Below, in pieces: positions 1 to 10,160 of a stretch of 64,000 bases of DNA. This DNA is from VRUE01 sp963819755 (lineage in GTDB: Bacteria > Actinomycetota > Thermoleophilia > Solirubrobacterales > 70-9). Positions within the stretch are counted from its first letter, which is position 1, and each line of letters starts with the position of its first letter. The notes beneath the pieces are model-generated. The model worked only from the letters and a program-made list of their open reading frames with translations, had not been told where the DNA came from and did not search any database. The position numbers and the translations under genes were made by a program. Where the stretch lies: assembly GCA_963819755.1 (NCBI GenBank), contig CAWFXB010000002.1, forward strand, positions 992,001 to 1,056,000, given 5' to 3'.

Positions 1-2477
<2,477 letters not shown>

Positions 2478-2670
2478 GTTCGCTCCGCTGACGCTCCGCT
2501 CACGAATCTGGTGCCGCTTCGCGGCTTGAATCACTCTGCGGAGCCGCTTCGCGAGGCTCCATCAGAGCCAGCCCGTTCCTCCGCTTTGGGCGTAGCTAGG
2601 GATGCCCGCACGCGCACCGCAGGCGGTTTACAAGCTTCAAGGGGGCGGCTGCGTAGAATTCCCGAGCAAG

Positions 2671-3177
2671 ATGGCACGCGTCCTTGTTTTGAATGCGACG
2701 TATGAGCCGATCAACGTCTGCACGTTGAGACGCGCTGCTGTCCTGCTCTTGAAGGAGAAAGCCGAGCTGTTGGAGCGGCGCGAGGGAGCGATCCACTCCG
2801 AGCACATGACGATGGAGCGCCCCGACGTGATCCGCCTGGTCAGCTACGTGCGGGTGCCGCGCGAGGCGCACAGGCGCAAGATCACCAGGCGTGCCGTCCT
2901 TGCCCGCGACGCCTGGACCTGCCAGTACTGCGGCTCGACCAAATCCGGCCTGACCGTCGACCACGTCATCCCCCGCAGCCGCGGGGGCAAATCGGTCTGG
3001 GGAAACATCGTCGCCGCTTGCGCGAGCTGCAACAGGCGCAAGGGCAACCGCCTCCCCCACGAGATCCAGATGCACCCGAAGAAGAGCCCCAAGGCCCCCG
3101 GCCCTAGCATCTTCATCCAGGTAGCCAGCCCCAACATCCCGCCGGCTTGGCAGCAGTACTTACCGGTCGCCGCTTAA
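2671..3177 (+). CDS. HNH endonuclease family protein
   Basis: Small cytoplasmic nuclease-fold protein of 168 aa. It has a beta-beta-alpha-metal core with two zinc-binding CxxC pairs (C84/C87 in CQYCG, C117/C120 in CASCN). Between them lies the DH of the HNH signature (D97-H98), with N112 and N121 following. The N-terminal 60 residues (RVLVLNATYEPINVCTLRRA) are typical of a widespread stand-alone HNH family in actinobacteria. I chose ATG 2671 because family similarity begins there; an upstream in-frame ATG at 2602 would add a non-conserved stretch lying just beyond the E1 hairpin. It converges with pheA, overlapping 4 bp at the stops. The biological substrate is unknown; nothing nearby suggests a restriction system. 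Confidence 0.85.
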   Translation: MARVLVLNATYEPINVCTLRRAAVLLLKEKAELLERREGAIHSEHMTMERPDVIRLVSYVRVPREAHRRKITRRAVLARDAWTCQYCGSTKSGLTVDHVIPRSRGGKSVWGNIVAACASCNRRKGNRLPHEIQMHPKKSPKAPGPSIFIQVASPNIPPAWQQYLPVAA

Positions 3178-4010
3178 CCGATCGGGTAGGAGCCCAGAAT
3201 CCGCACGCTCTCGGCCTTCGCCCGGAGCGCATCCAGAGCCTCGGCGACTGCCCGCTCGTCGCTCGCCCCTTCGAGGTCGCAGAAGAACATGTAGCGGCCC
3301 AATCCCTGGCGCAACGGCCTTGACTCGATGCGGCTGAGGTTGACGCTGCGGTTGGAGAACTCCTGTAGAGCCTCGACCAACGCGCCGGGATGGTCGGCGC
3401 CGAGCTCAGAGAAGACAAGCGACGTTCGCCAGGGACCCGCGCCGGCAGGCTCGGTTCCGGCGGGCGCGATCCAGACGAAGCGGGTGATGTTGTCGTCCGC
3501 GTCCTCGATCCCCTCACGCAGCACCGTGCAGCCGTAGAGGTCGGCGGCCGCGCGCGCCCCGATCGCCGCCCACGGTCGCACCGACTCGCCGACCATCCGC
3601 ACAGCCTCGGCGGTGCTGCTGACGCTGCGCCGTTCGACCCCCGGCAGATGCTCACGCAGGAAGCCGGCGCACTGCGCAAGCGGTTGGGGGTGGGAGAGGA
3701 CGGCAGCGACCTGCTCCAGCTCGACTCCCTCGCGGGCGATCAGGTGCGCGTGCACACGAAAGTCGTACTCGCCGATGATCGCCACCGCCTCGGTATCAAA
3801 CGCCAGCGTGTCGAGCGTGCTCCGCACCGACCCCTCGATCGAGTTCTCGAACGGCACCAGAGCCCGCTCAGCCTCGCCCCGCTCAACCGCCACGATCGCG
3901 TCGTGGACGGTGGCGGTCCGCATCGCCTCAACCTCCTCACCCTCAGGCAATGCCTCCCGCAGCGCATCTTCGGTGAACGTTCCGGCGGGTCCGAGGAAGG
4001 CTACGCGCAT
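3174..4010 (-). CDS. pheA: Prephenate dehydratase
   Basis: Converts prephenate to phenylpyruvate in phenylalanine biosynthesis. The 278-aa protein is the stand-alone (not chorismate mutase-fused) form. The catalytic periplasmic-binding-like domain spans roughly residues 1-180, opening with FLGPAGTFTEDAL and including the VPFENSIEGSV and DNITRFVWI motifs; the TRF threonine is catalytic in this family. An ACT regulatory domain follows (about 190-278) with the ESRP phenylalanine-binding motif in RIESRPLRQGLGRYMFF, so feedback inhibition by Phe is expected. The length is normal. It lies downstream of the CARDB membrane protein on the same strand, but the E2 hairpin lies between them. Its stop overlaps the convergent HNH gene by 4 bp. 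Confidence 0.95.
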   Translation of the reverse strand: MRVAFLGPAGTFTEDALREALPEGEEVEAMRTATVHDAIVAVERGEAERALVPFENSIEGSVRSTLDTLAFDTEAVAIIGEYDFRVHAHLIAREGVELEQVAAVLSHPQPLAQCAGFLREHLPGVERRSVSSTAEAVRMVGESVRPWAAIGARAAADLYGCTVLREGIEDADDNITRFVWIAPAGTEPAGAGPWRTSLVFSELGADHPGALVEALQEFSNRSVNLSRIESRPLRQGLGRYMFFCDLEGASDERAVAEALDALRAKAESVRILGSYPIG

Positions 4011-4069
4011 CTGGAGAGACTCGCCGGTCGTCCCCCTGAGCTATCGAGGAGGCGGGTTGGTTTGGGCAT

Positions 4070-4192
4070 GGGCGGGTGGATGGGGGTCGCTGGAGCCTCG
4101 CGGAGCGGCCTAGGCGAGAGATTCTTCCGCGAAGCGGTCAAACATAGTGAGCGAAGCGAACATAGGCTCCAGCGACCCCCATCCACCCGCCC
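4070..4192 (-). repeat. Long-arm hairpin element E2, homologous to E1
   Basis: Perfect 29-bp inverted repeat: 4070-4098 and 4164-4192 around a 65-base core. Read on the minus strand, it starts just after the stop codon of the CARDB gene (4196-5236). In that orientation the core aligns with E1: both begin TGGAGCCT-A-N-GTTCGCT, carry CGCTCAC, CCGCTTCGCGG and GAATC, and end CCGCT-N-CGCG-AGGCTCCA. The outer 21 bp of each arm (GGGCGGGTGGATGGGGGTCGC-type) are unrelated to those of E1 but perfectly self-complementary. It sits upstream of pheA, so it may separate the two transcripts. Confidence 0.85.
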
Positions 4193-4195
4193 GGC

Positions 4196-5236
4196 TCATT
4201 CAAAGACGACGGTGTAAGACGCTTCGTTGTTTTCGGAGACTTCCTCGCCAGGAACCGGTTCCGCTTCGACTTCCAGCGTCACTTCGCCTTCCGGCGCGGG
4301 GGTGAGCGGGATCGTCACCGTTTCGGTCGCGCCGGCTTCGATGCTGTTGATGTCTCCCTGCACGGCGCTGCCACCGCTGACGGTGACGGAGACCGTGATC
4401 CCGTTCTCGGTCGATTCGCCCTGATTTTGCACCTGGACTTCGACTTCCGGCGTTTCTTCCGCGATCACCGCGGTGCTTCCTTCCGGCGTCAGTTCGGTCC
4501 CGTTGATGCTGACCCCGATCAGACCGAGGCCATGGACGCCGCCCATTTCTCCCGTGGCGGCGCCGCTGACCGAGGCGAGCGCGTTGCTCACGGCGCTTTC
4601 TTCCAGCCAGGTAGAGCCTTCGGGGACGAATTCGCTCTTCGGCACGTCATCGCCTTCGATGCCGTTGTCGGCCAGCACGCCGTCGATCTCCGGGCGCGCG
4701 ACTGACGCGTAGACGACGTCGCTCGCCGCCAGCACGTTCATCTGCTTGGCGATGACTTCGGTCGCCTTCTTCGACCCCGCTTCGCCCAGCGCAGTGCTGA
4801 CCTTGTTGGCGATTTCGGTCATCGCCGCACCGCGCAGCTCGTAGACGAGCTTCAGCGCGTCCTGGGCGCTGCCCATGTCGCCGGGGGTGTCGAGCCCGTC
4901 GACCCGCGCAACGTAGTTGTCCATCGCGCTGCGGTCGGCGTTGACCTCGGCGACGAACTCGGTCACCGAGAGGGTGCCGGGGTCGGAGAGCTTGCCGAAG
5001 AAGGACTTGCTGGTCTGGTCGGTCTCGTCGACGATCTGGGTGACGTTGCGGGCGTAGTCGCTCAGCGCCCGGTGCTTCCGAGCATTGAGGCAACCGCGGA
5101 CGCCGAGCACGATCAGGATCAGGATCAGCAGGCCGGCGCCAAGGGCGAGCCCCCGCCGCAGCAAGATCTGCTGCCGTTCGGGACGGCGTGGCGGGCGCGG
5201 TCGGCGCCCCGGCCGAGATGCGAGCGAATCCTCCAA
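4196..5236 (-). CDS. Membrane-anchored protein with C-terminal CARDB-type domain
   Basis: 346 aa. A short basic cytoplasmic N-terminus (RPPRRPERQQILLRRG) precedes one membrane helix at about residues 28-47 (LALGAGLLILILIVLGVRG). A helical extracytoplasmic region (about 55-180) follows, then a C-terminal beta-rich domain (about 255-346, PEVEVQVQNQGESTENG to the end) resembling CARDB/NEW3-like Ig folds. The function is unknown; anchorage to the outer face is predicted. It is divergent from the kinase at 5292. The start is uncertain: a TTG at 5236 is the in-frame candidate, with GGAGG just inside it, and no ATG or GTG lies before the conserved basic stretch. Glutamates of the outer part are mostly GAA. 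Confidence 0.75.
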   Translation of the reverse strand: MEDSLASRPGRRPRPPRRPERQQILLRRGLALGAGLLILILIVLGVRGCLNARKHRALSDYARNVTQIVDETDQTSKSFFGKLSDPGTLSVTEFVAEVNADRSAMDNYVARVDGLDTPGDMGSAQDALKLVYELRGAAMTEIANKVSTALGEAGSKKATEVIAKQMNVLAASDVVYASVARPEIDGVLADNGIEGDDVPKSEFVPEGSTWLEESAVSNALASVSGAATGEMGGVHGLGLIGVSINGTELTPEGSTAVIAEETPEVEVQVQNQGESTENGITVSVTVSGGSAVQGDINSIEAGATETVTIPLTPAPEGEVTLEVEAEPVPGEEVSENNEASYTVVFE

Positions 5237-5291
5237 GAAGCAGGGAGTATGTCGCAGGAGGAAGCGGAATCACGGCGAAGTCGGAAGAGCG

Positions 5292-6209
5292 ATGGTCGGC
5301 TCCCTCGTTCTCAACCGCTTCCTGATCGAGCGCCGCATCGGCAGCGGCGGCTTCGGCGTCGTCTACGAGGCCTGGGACGGACGCCTGGAGAGGACCGTCG
5401 CGGTCAAGGCGATCGAATCGCGCGGCGAGGCCGGACAGCGCGTGCTGCGCGAGGCTCAGGCAGCAGCCCGGCTCAACCACCCGGGCATCGTCACCCTCTA
5501 CGAGATGGGCGAGGAGGACGGCAACGCGCTGCTGGTCACCGAGCTGGTCGAGGGCAGCACGCTGGCCGGGCTGAGCCGCGAAGGGGCGCTCAGCGACCGC
5601 GAGATCGGCGAGATCGGCGCCGACCTCTGCGAGGCGCTCGACCATGCCCACTCACGCGGCGTCGTCCATCGCGACATCAAGCCGCAGAACGTCCTCGTCG
5701 CTCCCGAGGGGGAATTCCGCGCCAAGCTGATGGACTTCGGCATCGCCCGGCTCGCCGACGGCGCCGCCCTGACCGCACCCGGCGACGTCGTCGGCACCCT
5801 TGCCTACATGTCCCCCGAGCAGGCCGAGGGCCAGACCGCCGGCCCGGAAGCGGACGTCTACTCGCTGGCTCTGACCCTTTACGAGTGCTGGGGCGGCGAG
5901 AACCCCAATCGCCGCGCCACGCCCGCCGCGACGGCGCGGGCGATCGGCGGCCGCCCACGCCCGCTGCGAAGGCTCCGTCCCGACCTGCCGCGTGAGCTCA
6001 GCGACACGCTCGACGCCGCCCTGCAGCCACGGCCCTCGCGACGGCCGGCCCTGGACGAGCTCGGCAGCGCGATCGAGGACTCGCTCGAGTACCTCGCCGA
6101 CGACCTCCCCCAGGTCAACGCGCCGTTCGGCCTGCGCATCGGTGCGGTGGCCGCAGCCGCAATGCTCGGCGCCTGGCTGGCGCTGGGCCACTTGGCCGTC
6201 CTACCCTAG
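5292..6209 (+). CDS. PknA-like serine/threonine protein kinase
   Basis: 305-aa Hanks-type kinase, first gene of the cell-growth signalling cluster. Visible motifs: glycine loop RRIGSGGFGVVYE, VAVKAIE (ATP lysine), catalytic loop VVHRDIKPQNVL, DFG in KLMDFGIARL, and APE-like YMSPEQAEG. A single C-terminal hydrophobic helix (LRIGAVAAAAMLGAWLALGHLAVL) ends the protein with no extracellular sensor, unlike the PASTA kinase downstream. Start ATG 5292 is preceded by GGAAG; upstream in-frame codons overlap the divergent gene's promoter and are not conserved. The stop (6207-6209) is 9 bases before the fhaA start. It likely phosphorylates the FHA and cell-wall proteins encoded next to it (inferred from homologous mycobacterial clusters). 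Confidence 0.92.
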   Translation: MVGSLVLNRFLIERRIGSGGFGVVYEAWDGRLERTVAVKAIESRGEAGQRVLREAQAAARLNHPGIVTLYEMGEEDGNALLVTELVEGSTLAGLSREGALSDREIGEIGADLCEALDHAHSRGVVHRDIKPQNVLVAPEGEFRAKLMDFGIARLADGAALTAPGDVVGTLAYMSPEQAEGQTAGPEADVYSLALTLYECWGGENPNRRATPAATARAIGGRPRPLRRLRPDLPRELSDTLDAALQPRPSRRPALDELGSAIEDSLEYLADDLPQVNAPFGLRIGAVAAAAMLGAWLALGHLAVLP

Positions 6210-6218
6210 GATTCCCCG

Positions 6219-6986
6219 ATCAGCGTCCTACGCAGCCTCGAGAGTCGGATCGAAGGCCTCGTCGAGGGGGTCTTCAGCCGCGCCTTCAGCTCGGAGGTTC
6301 AGCCGGTCGAGCTGGCCCGCAAACTGGCCAAGGAGATGGACTCCCACAAGACCGCCGGGGTGGCGCGGGTCTACGTCCCCAACGAGTACACGGTCTACCT
6401 CTCGAGCAAGGACCGCACCCGCCTGGAGGGCTATGAGCGCTCGCTGGAGCAAGAGCTCTCGGGCTACCTCCTGGAGCACGCGCGGCGGCGCAGCTACGAC
6501 CTGCTGACCCGGCCCACCGTGGCCTTCGAGACCGACGAGCGGCTGCGGCTGGGGGAGTTCGGTATCCAGACGCGACTGGTCAAGCCCCCCGCCCACGAGG
6601 GCGAGGCCCCTGTCCAGGGCGAGGAGGGCCACACGATGGTCTACTCGGCGGTGCGTGACGCTCCGCCTGCGGCTGAGGGCCCCTCGCACCGCACCGCGGT
6701 GACGACCCGCGCCGTGGTCACCGTCGATGACCGGCGTTACGTGCTCGACGGCGAGCGTTCGACGGTCGGCCGCTCGCGCGACGCCGACTGTGTCCTGCGC
6801 GACCCCAACGTCTCCCGCCACCACGCCGAGCTGCGCCGCTCGCCCGACGGCGAGTGGACGATCGCCGATCTCGGCTCGACCAACGGGGTCAAGGTCAACG
6901 GGCGCCGCGTCGGCTCGACCCGGCTCAAATCGGGCGACAAAGTGACCCTGGGCACGACCACGTTCCAGTTTGACATCGAGCGCTAG
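6219..6986 (+). CDS. fhaA: FhaA-like protein, DUF3662 plus FHA domain, apparent ATC start
   Basis: 255 aa. The N-terminal DUF3662 domain (about residues 1-115) reads SVLRSLESRIEGLVEGVF and PVELARKLAKEMD. A linker follows, then a C-terminal phosphothreonine-binding FHA domain (about 165-255) with GRSRDADCVL, SRHHAEL and GSTNGVKVNG. Binds phosphorylated partners of the neighbouring kinases, in mycobacteria including the MviN complex. The conserved N-terminus begins exactly at 6219, where the codon is ATC. Between the preceding stop TAG (6207-6209, same frame) and the first in-frame ATG (6336) there is no ATG, GTG or TTG. AGGA at 6208-6211 sits 7 bases before ATC, a good ribosome-binding distance. 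Initiation at 6336 would delete a third of DUF3662. So either a rare AUC start or a mutated/misread ATG. Confidence 0.88.
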   Translation: MSVLRSLESRIEGLVEGVFSRAFSSEVQPVELARKLAKEMDSHKTAGVARVYVPNEYTVYLSSKDRTRLEGYERSLEQELSGYLLEHARRRSYDLLTRPTVAFETDERLRLGEFGIQTRLVKPPAHEGEAPVQGEEGHTMVYSAVRDAPPAAEGPSHRTAVTTRAVVTVDDRRYVLDGERSTVGRSRDADCVLRDPNVSRHHAELRRSPDGEWTIADLGSTNGVKVNGRRVGSTRLKSGDKVTLGTTTFQFDIER

Positions 6987-6990
6987 ACCG

Positions 6991-7155
6991 AGATGCCTGA
7001 CCCCACGACCCCGCACACCTGGATGACGTGCGTGGCACTGCGCATATCTGCGCCCCCGGGTTTGCCTTTGCAACCAGCAAAGGCCGCACCCTGCGTCCTT
7101 GATCTGCTTGGCCACGCACGCCCCCAGTCGCACGTTGCCGTGGGGTCAGGCATCT
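6991..7155 (+). ncRNA. Candidate structured RNA between fhaA and fhaB
   Basis: The 183-base gap is dominated by nested complementarity. Outer stem P1: 17 bp perfect, 6991-7007 with 7139-7155. P2: 9 bp, 7028-7036 (GTGCGTGGC) with 7111-7119. P3: 5 bp, 7040-7044 with 7049-7053, four-base loop. P4: 8 bp, 7064-7071 (GCCTTTGC) with 7077-7084, five-base loop. An alternative 7-bp stem, 7026-7032 (ACGTGCG) with 7129-7135, is mutually exclusive with P2, a switch-like arrangement. It starts 4 bases after the fhaA stop and ends 14 bases before the fhaB start. It matches no riboswitch class I know. It could be a long-arm hairpin like E1/E2, a processing site or a regulatory leader. Confidence 0.55.
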
Positions 7156-7169
7156 AGTGTGCTGAACGC

Positions 7170-7643
7170 GTGGCCTACGACCCCATATCTGTCGCTCTGA
7201 AGTTCGGCTTCCTCGCCGTCCTCTACCTGTTTCTGCTCTGGATTGCGCGCAGCGCGCTGAAGGACCTGCGCGGCACGGTCGCGCCGGCGCCCGACGCGAC
7301 CGGCTTCCATCCGCTGCCCGCATTCGAGGGCTCCGCCGCGGGCGGCGACGCCTGGCTGGTGGCGCTGCGCGGCGGTGGGCTGCGCGAGGGCGAGCGCTTC
7401 GATCTGATCGGCGGCCTCTCGATCGGCCGCTCGCAGGAAGCCGACCTGCGGATCGACGACCGCTACGCCTCCGGCCTGCACGCGAGGATCTTCTCGCGCG
7501 AGGGGCGCGCCTACGTCGAAGACATGAGCTCCACCAACGGCACCCTGCTCAACGACGCCGGCCTGCACGGCGAGGCGGAGCTGCTCGACGGCGACGTGGT
7601 GCGGATCGGCGACACCGAGCTCAGGTTCGAGGCGGGAACCTAG
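7170..7643 (+). CDS. fhaB: FhaB-like membrane-anchored FHA protein
   Basis: 157 aa. An N-terminal membrane helix (about residues 8-25, LKFGFLAVLYLFLLWIAR) is followed by a short linker and an FHA domain (about 75-157) with LSIGRSQEADLRI, SGLHARIF and SSTNGTLLND. By homology with FhaB/FipA of mycobacteria it recruits threonine-phosphorylated division proteins to the membrane. GTG 7170 is the start directly before the conserved AYDPIS. There is no clear Shine-Dalgarno: the bases upstream belong to the right arm of the structured RNA element and a short spacer, so translation may depend on that structure or on coupling. pstP begins immediately after the stop. Confidence 0.9.
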   Translation: MAYDPISVALKFGFLAVLYLFLLWIARSALKDLRGTVAPAPDATGFHPLPAFEGSAAGGDAWLVALRGGGLREGERFDLIGGLSIGRSQEADLRIDDRYASGLHARIFSREGRAYVEDMSSTNGTLLNDAGLHGEAELLDGDVVRIGDTELRFEAGT

Positions 7644-8825
7644 ATGCTGCGCGTCGACGACCAGGCCTTCCGCACCGACACCGGTCGCCAGCGCAGCGAG
7701 AACGAGGACTCGCTCTTCGTCCGCGCACCGATCTTCGTCGTCGCCGACGGCATGGGCGGCGCGCAGGCGGGCGAGGTCGCCTCGAAAACCGCCGCCGACG
7801 CCTTCGACCGCGATCTACCCGAGGGCCCGCCCGCCCGCTTCCTGCGCGAGACGATCGAGGAGGCCAACCGGCGCATCAACGAGCTCGCCCGGGCCGATCC
7901 CTCCAAGGCCGGGATGGGCACCACGATCACCGCGGCGATCGTCGACGCGCAGGCCGAAGAGGTCGGCATCGGCCACGTCGGCGACAGCCGCGCCTACCGC
8001 CTGCGCCGGGGCAAGCTCGAACGCCTCACCCGCGATCACTCGCTGGTCGAGGAGATGCGGCGCAAAGGACAGATCACCGACGCGCAGGCCGAGGACCACC
8101 CGCAGCGCTCGATCATCACCCGCGCCCTCGGCCCCGAGCCGGACGTCGAGGTCGATCTGCAGACGGTTCCAGCCGCCCCGGGGGACCTCTTCCTGCTCTG
8201 CTCCGACGGGCTTACGACGATGGTCTCCGAGGATCGCATCGCCACGGTTCTCGCCGCCGCAGGCTCGATGCGGGAGGCGGTGCGGACGCTGGTCGACGAG
8301 GCCAACGGCGCTGGCGGGCGGGACAACATCACCGCGCTGGCCTTTCGTCTCGGCGACGCCGCCGCGCCGCTCGGGGAGGCGCCCGAGGATGCGACCCTGG
8401 TCGGCGTCGCTGCCGAGGAGGCCGGCCTGACCGCGACCGAGGTACGCCGCCGCGCCGCCGCCGCAGCGGCGCAGGGGCGCCGTGAGCAGCTCGCCGCCAA
8501 GCAGCCACGCCGCCGCGTGCGCACGGCGGCAAAGCTGCTCGCCGTCGCCGCGATCCTGGCCGCGCTTGCCTTCGGCGCCTGGTACGGCAACCGCCAGGTC
8601 TGGTTCCTCGGCACCGACGGCAGCGGCCGCGTCGCCCTCTACCGCGGCCTCCCCTACGAACTTCCCTTCAGTCTGAAGCTCTACGAGGAGCACTACGCGA
8701 GCCCGGTCCGGACCGGGGCGCTGCCCACCAGGCGCCGCGACGCGGTCACCGGCCACGATGTCCGTTCTCGCGAGGACGCCGTCTCGCTGATCGAAGAAAT
8801 AGAACGCAGCCAGGGGATTCCTTGA
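7644..8825 (+). CDS. pstP: PP2C-family serine/threonine phosphatase
   Basis: 393 aa. Dephosphorylates substrates of the cluster's kinases. The cytoplasmic PP2C domain (about 1-240) has the full motif set: RSENEDSLF, VADGMGGAQAG, GIGHVGDSRAYRL, LCSDGLTTMV and GRDNITAL, including the metal-binding aspartates. A linker with RRR-rich basic patches leads to one membrane helix near 298-315 (LLAVAAILAALAFGAWYG) and a short extracytoplasmic tail of about 75 residues. Length and topology match mycobacterial PstP. The ATG follows the fhaB stop without a gap, and its own stop overlaps the SEDS gene start (TTGA), so translational coupling is likely along the operon. Confidence 0.95.
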   Translation: MLRVDDQAFRTDTGRQRSENEDSLFVRAPIFVVADGMGGAQAGEVASKTAADAFDRDLPEGPPARFLRETIEEANRRINELARADPSKAGMGTTITAAIVDAQAEEVGIGHVGDSRAYRLRRGKLERLTRDHSLVEEMRRKGQITDAQAEDHPQRSIITRALGPEPDVEVDLQTVPAAPGDLFLLCSDGLTTMVSEDRIATVLAAAGSMREAVRTLVDEANGAGGRDNITALAFRLGDAAAPLGEAPEDATLVGVAAEEAGLTATEVRRRAAAAAAQGRREQLAAKQPRRRVRTAAKLLAVAAILAALAFGAWYGNRQVWFLGTDGSGRVALYRGLPYELPFSLKLYEEHYASPVRTGALPTRRRDAVTGHDVRSREDAVSLIEEIERSQGIP

Positions 8826-10156
8826 GGAGCGCAGCCCGAAACCGGGAGCTCGTTGCGCTGATCCCGGTCGCCCTGCTGCTCAGCGCCGGCTTCGCCGCGG
8901 TCTTCGCCCAGGAGAACGCCCGCCTCGGCAACCTCAGCCTCGTCTACGGCGCCTACTTCCTCGCCGTCTGCCTCGCCACGCACATCTACCTGCGGATGCG
9001 CCTTCCCAACGCCGACCCCTACCTCTTCCCGCTGGTCGCGTTGCTGACCGCGTTCGGCCTGGTGATGATCTACCGGATCGACGCCGGCCTGGCCCGCGAT
9101 CAGGCCAACTGGTTCGTGCTTGGCCTGATCCTCTTCGCGCTGACGATCCAGCTCCTCCGCGATTACGACGTGCTCGAGCGCTACCGCTACACGATCGCCG
9201 CGGCCGGCCTGCTGCTGCTGCTGGCGCCGCGGCTGCCAGGCATCGGCGAACAGGTCAACGGCGCCTACCTCGGCGTCAAGCTCGGGCCGCTCGCCTTCCA
9301 GCCGGCCGAGTTCTCAAAGATCTGCATCGTCGTCTTCCTCGCCAGCTACCTGCGTGAGAACCGCGAGGTGCTGATCGTCGGCGCCCGCCGGGTGCTGGGG
9401 GTGACGCTGCCGCCGCTCAAGCATCTCGGGCCCCTGCTGGTCGTCTGGGGGGCGTCGATGTTCATGCTCGTCTTCATCCGCGACCTCGGCAGCTCGCTGA
9501 TGTTCTTCGCCGCCTTCCTCGCTCTGCTCTACGTGGCGACCGGGCGCTTCTCTTTCGTCGTCATCGGCATGGCCCTCTTCCTGGTCGGCGCCTGGTTCTT
9601 CGCCACGACCGTCCCTCACGTCCACGACCGGGTCGAGATCTGGCTCAACCCCTACCACGACCCGACCGGAAGCGGGTACCAGATCCTCCAGTCGATCTTC
9701 GCCCAGGCCGACGGGGGCCTCTTCGGCAAAGGCTTCGGGCAGGCGCTGATCACGATCCCCGGCACCCACGCCGCGTTGCTGCCGGCGGCGCAGACCGACA
9801 CGATCTACTCCTTGATCGTCAACGAGCTGGGCCTCTTCGGCGCCTGCGCGGTGGTGTTGATCTACCTGCTGATCACGGCCCGCGGCTTCAAGATCGCGCT
9901 GCTCGCCGACGACGGTTTCTCGAAGCTGCTCGCCACGGGACTCACCGCTGTCTTCGCGATCCAGGCTTTCGTCATCATCGGCGGTGTGACGCGGGTGATC
10001 CCGCTGACCGGCGTCACCCTGCCCTTCATCAGCTACGGCGGCAGCTCGATCGTCGCCAACTTCGTCCTCCTGGCGCTGTTGCTGCTGATCTCCGACCGGG
10101 CTCGCCGCGAGGCGAGCGCCCGGCGAGGCGCCTTCGCCCTGGAGGGTGGTGCGTGA
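8822..10156 (+). CDS. rodA: SEDS peptidoglycan glycosyltransferase (FtsW/RodA family)
   Basis: 444-aa polytopic membrane protein, about ten predicted helices. It polymerises lipid II glycan strands with its partner transpeptidase, encoded next. Family motifs visible: FQPAEFSKICIVVFLASYL near residue 160, the large outer loop with GSGYQILQSI, TIYSLIVNELGLFGA, and the C-terminal LPFISYGGSSIVANF. Gene order (pstP, SEDS, pbpA, pknB) is that of mycobacterial rodA-pbpA, so RodA rather than FtsW is favoured, though sequence alone does not separate them. TTG start overlaps the pstP stop (TTGA). The cytoplasmic tail is basic (RARREASARRG). Confidence 0.92.
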   Translation: MRSAARNRELVALIPVALLLSAGFAAVFAQENARLGNLSLVYGAYFLAVCLATHIYLRMRLPNADPYLFPLVALLTAFGLVMIYRIDAGLARDQANWFVLGLILFALTIQLLRDYDVLERYRYTIAAAGLLLLLAPRLPGIGEQVNGAYLGVKLGPLAFQPAEFSKICIVVFLASYLRENREVLIVGARRVLGVTLPPLKHLGPLLVVWGASMFMLVFIRDLGSSLMFFAAFLALLYVATGRFSFVVIGMALFLVGAWFFATTVPHVHDRVEIWLNPYHDPTGSGYQILQSIFAQADGGLFGKGFGQALITIPGTHAALLPAAQTDTIYSLIVNELGLFGACAVVLIYLLITARGFKIALLADDGFSKLLATGLTAVFAIQAFVIIGGVTRVIPLTGVTLPFISYGGSSIVANFVLLALLLLISDRARREASARRGAFALEGGA

Positions 10157-10160
10157 GGCG

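Noticed and set aside
6336..6986. ATG 6336 as the fhaA start
   Set aside because: It removes the conserved first third of DUF3662, which is intact in frame back to 6219 next to a ribosome-binding site.
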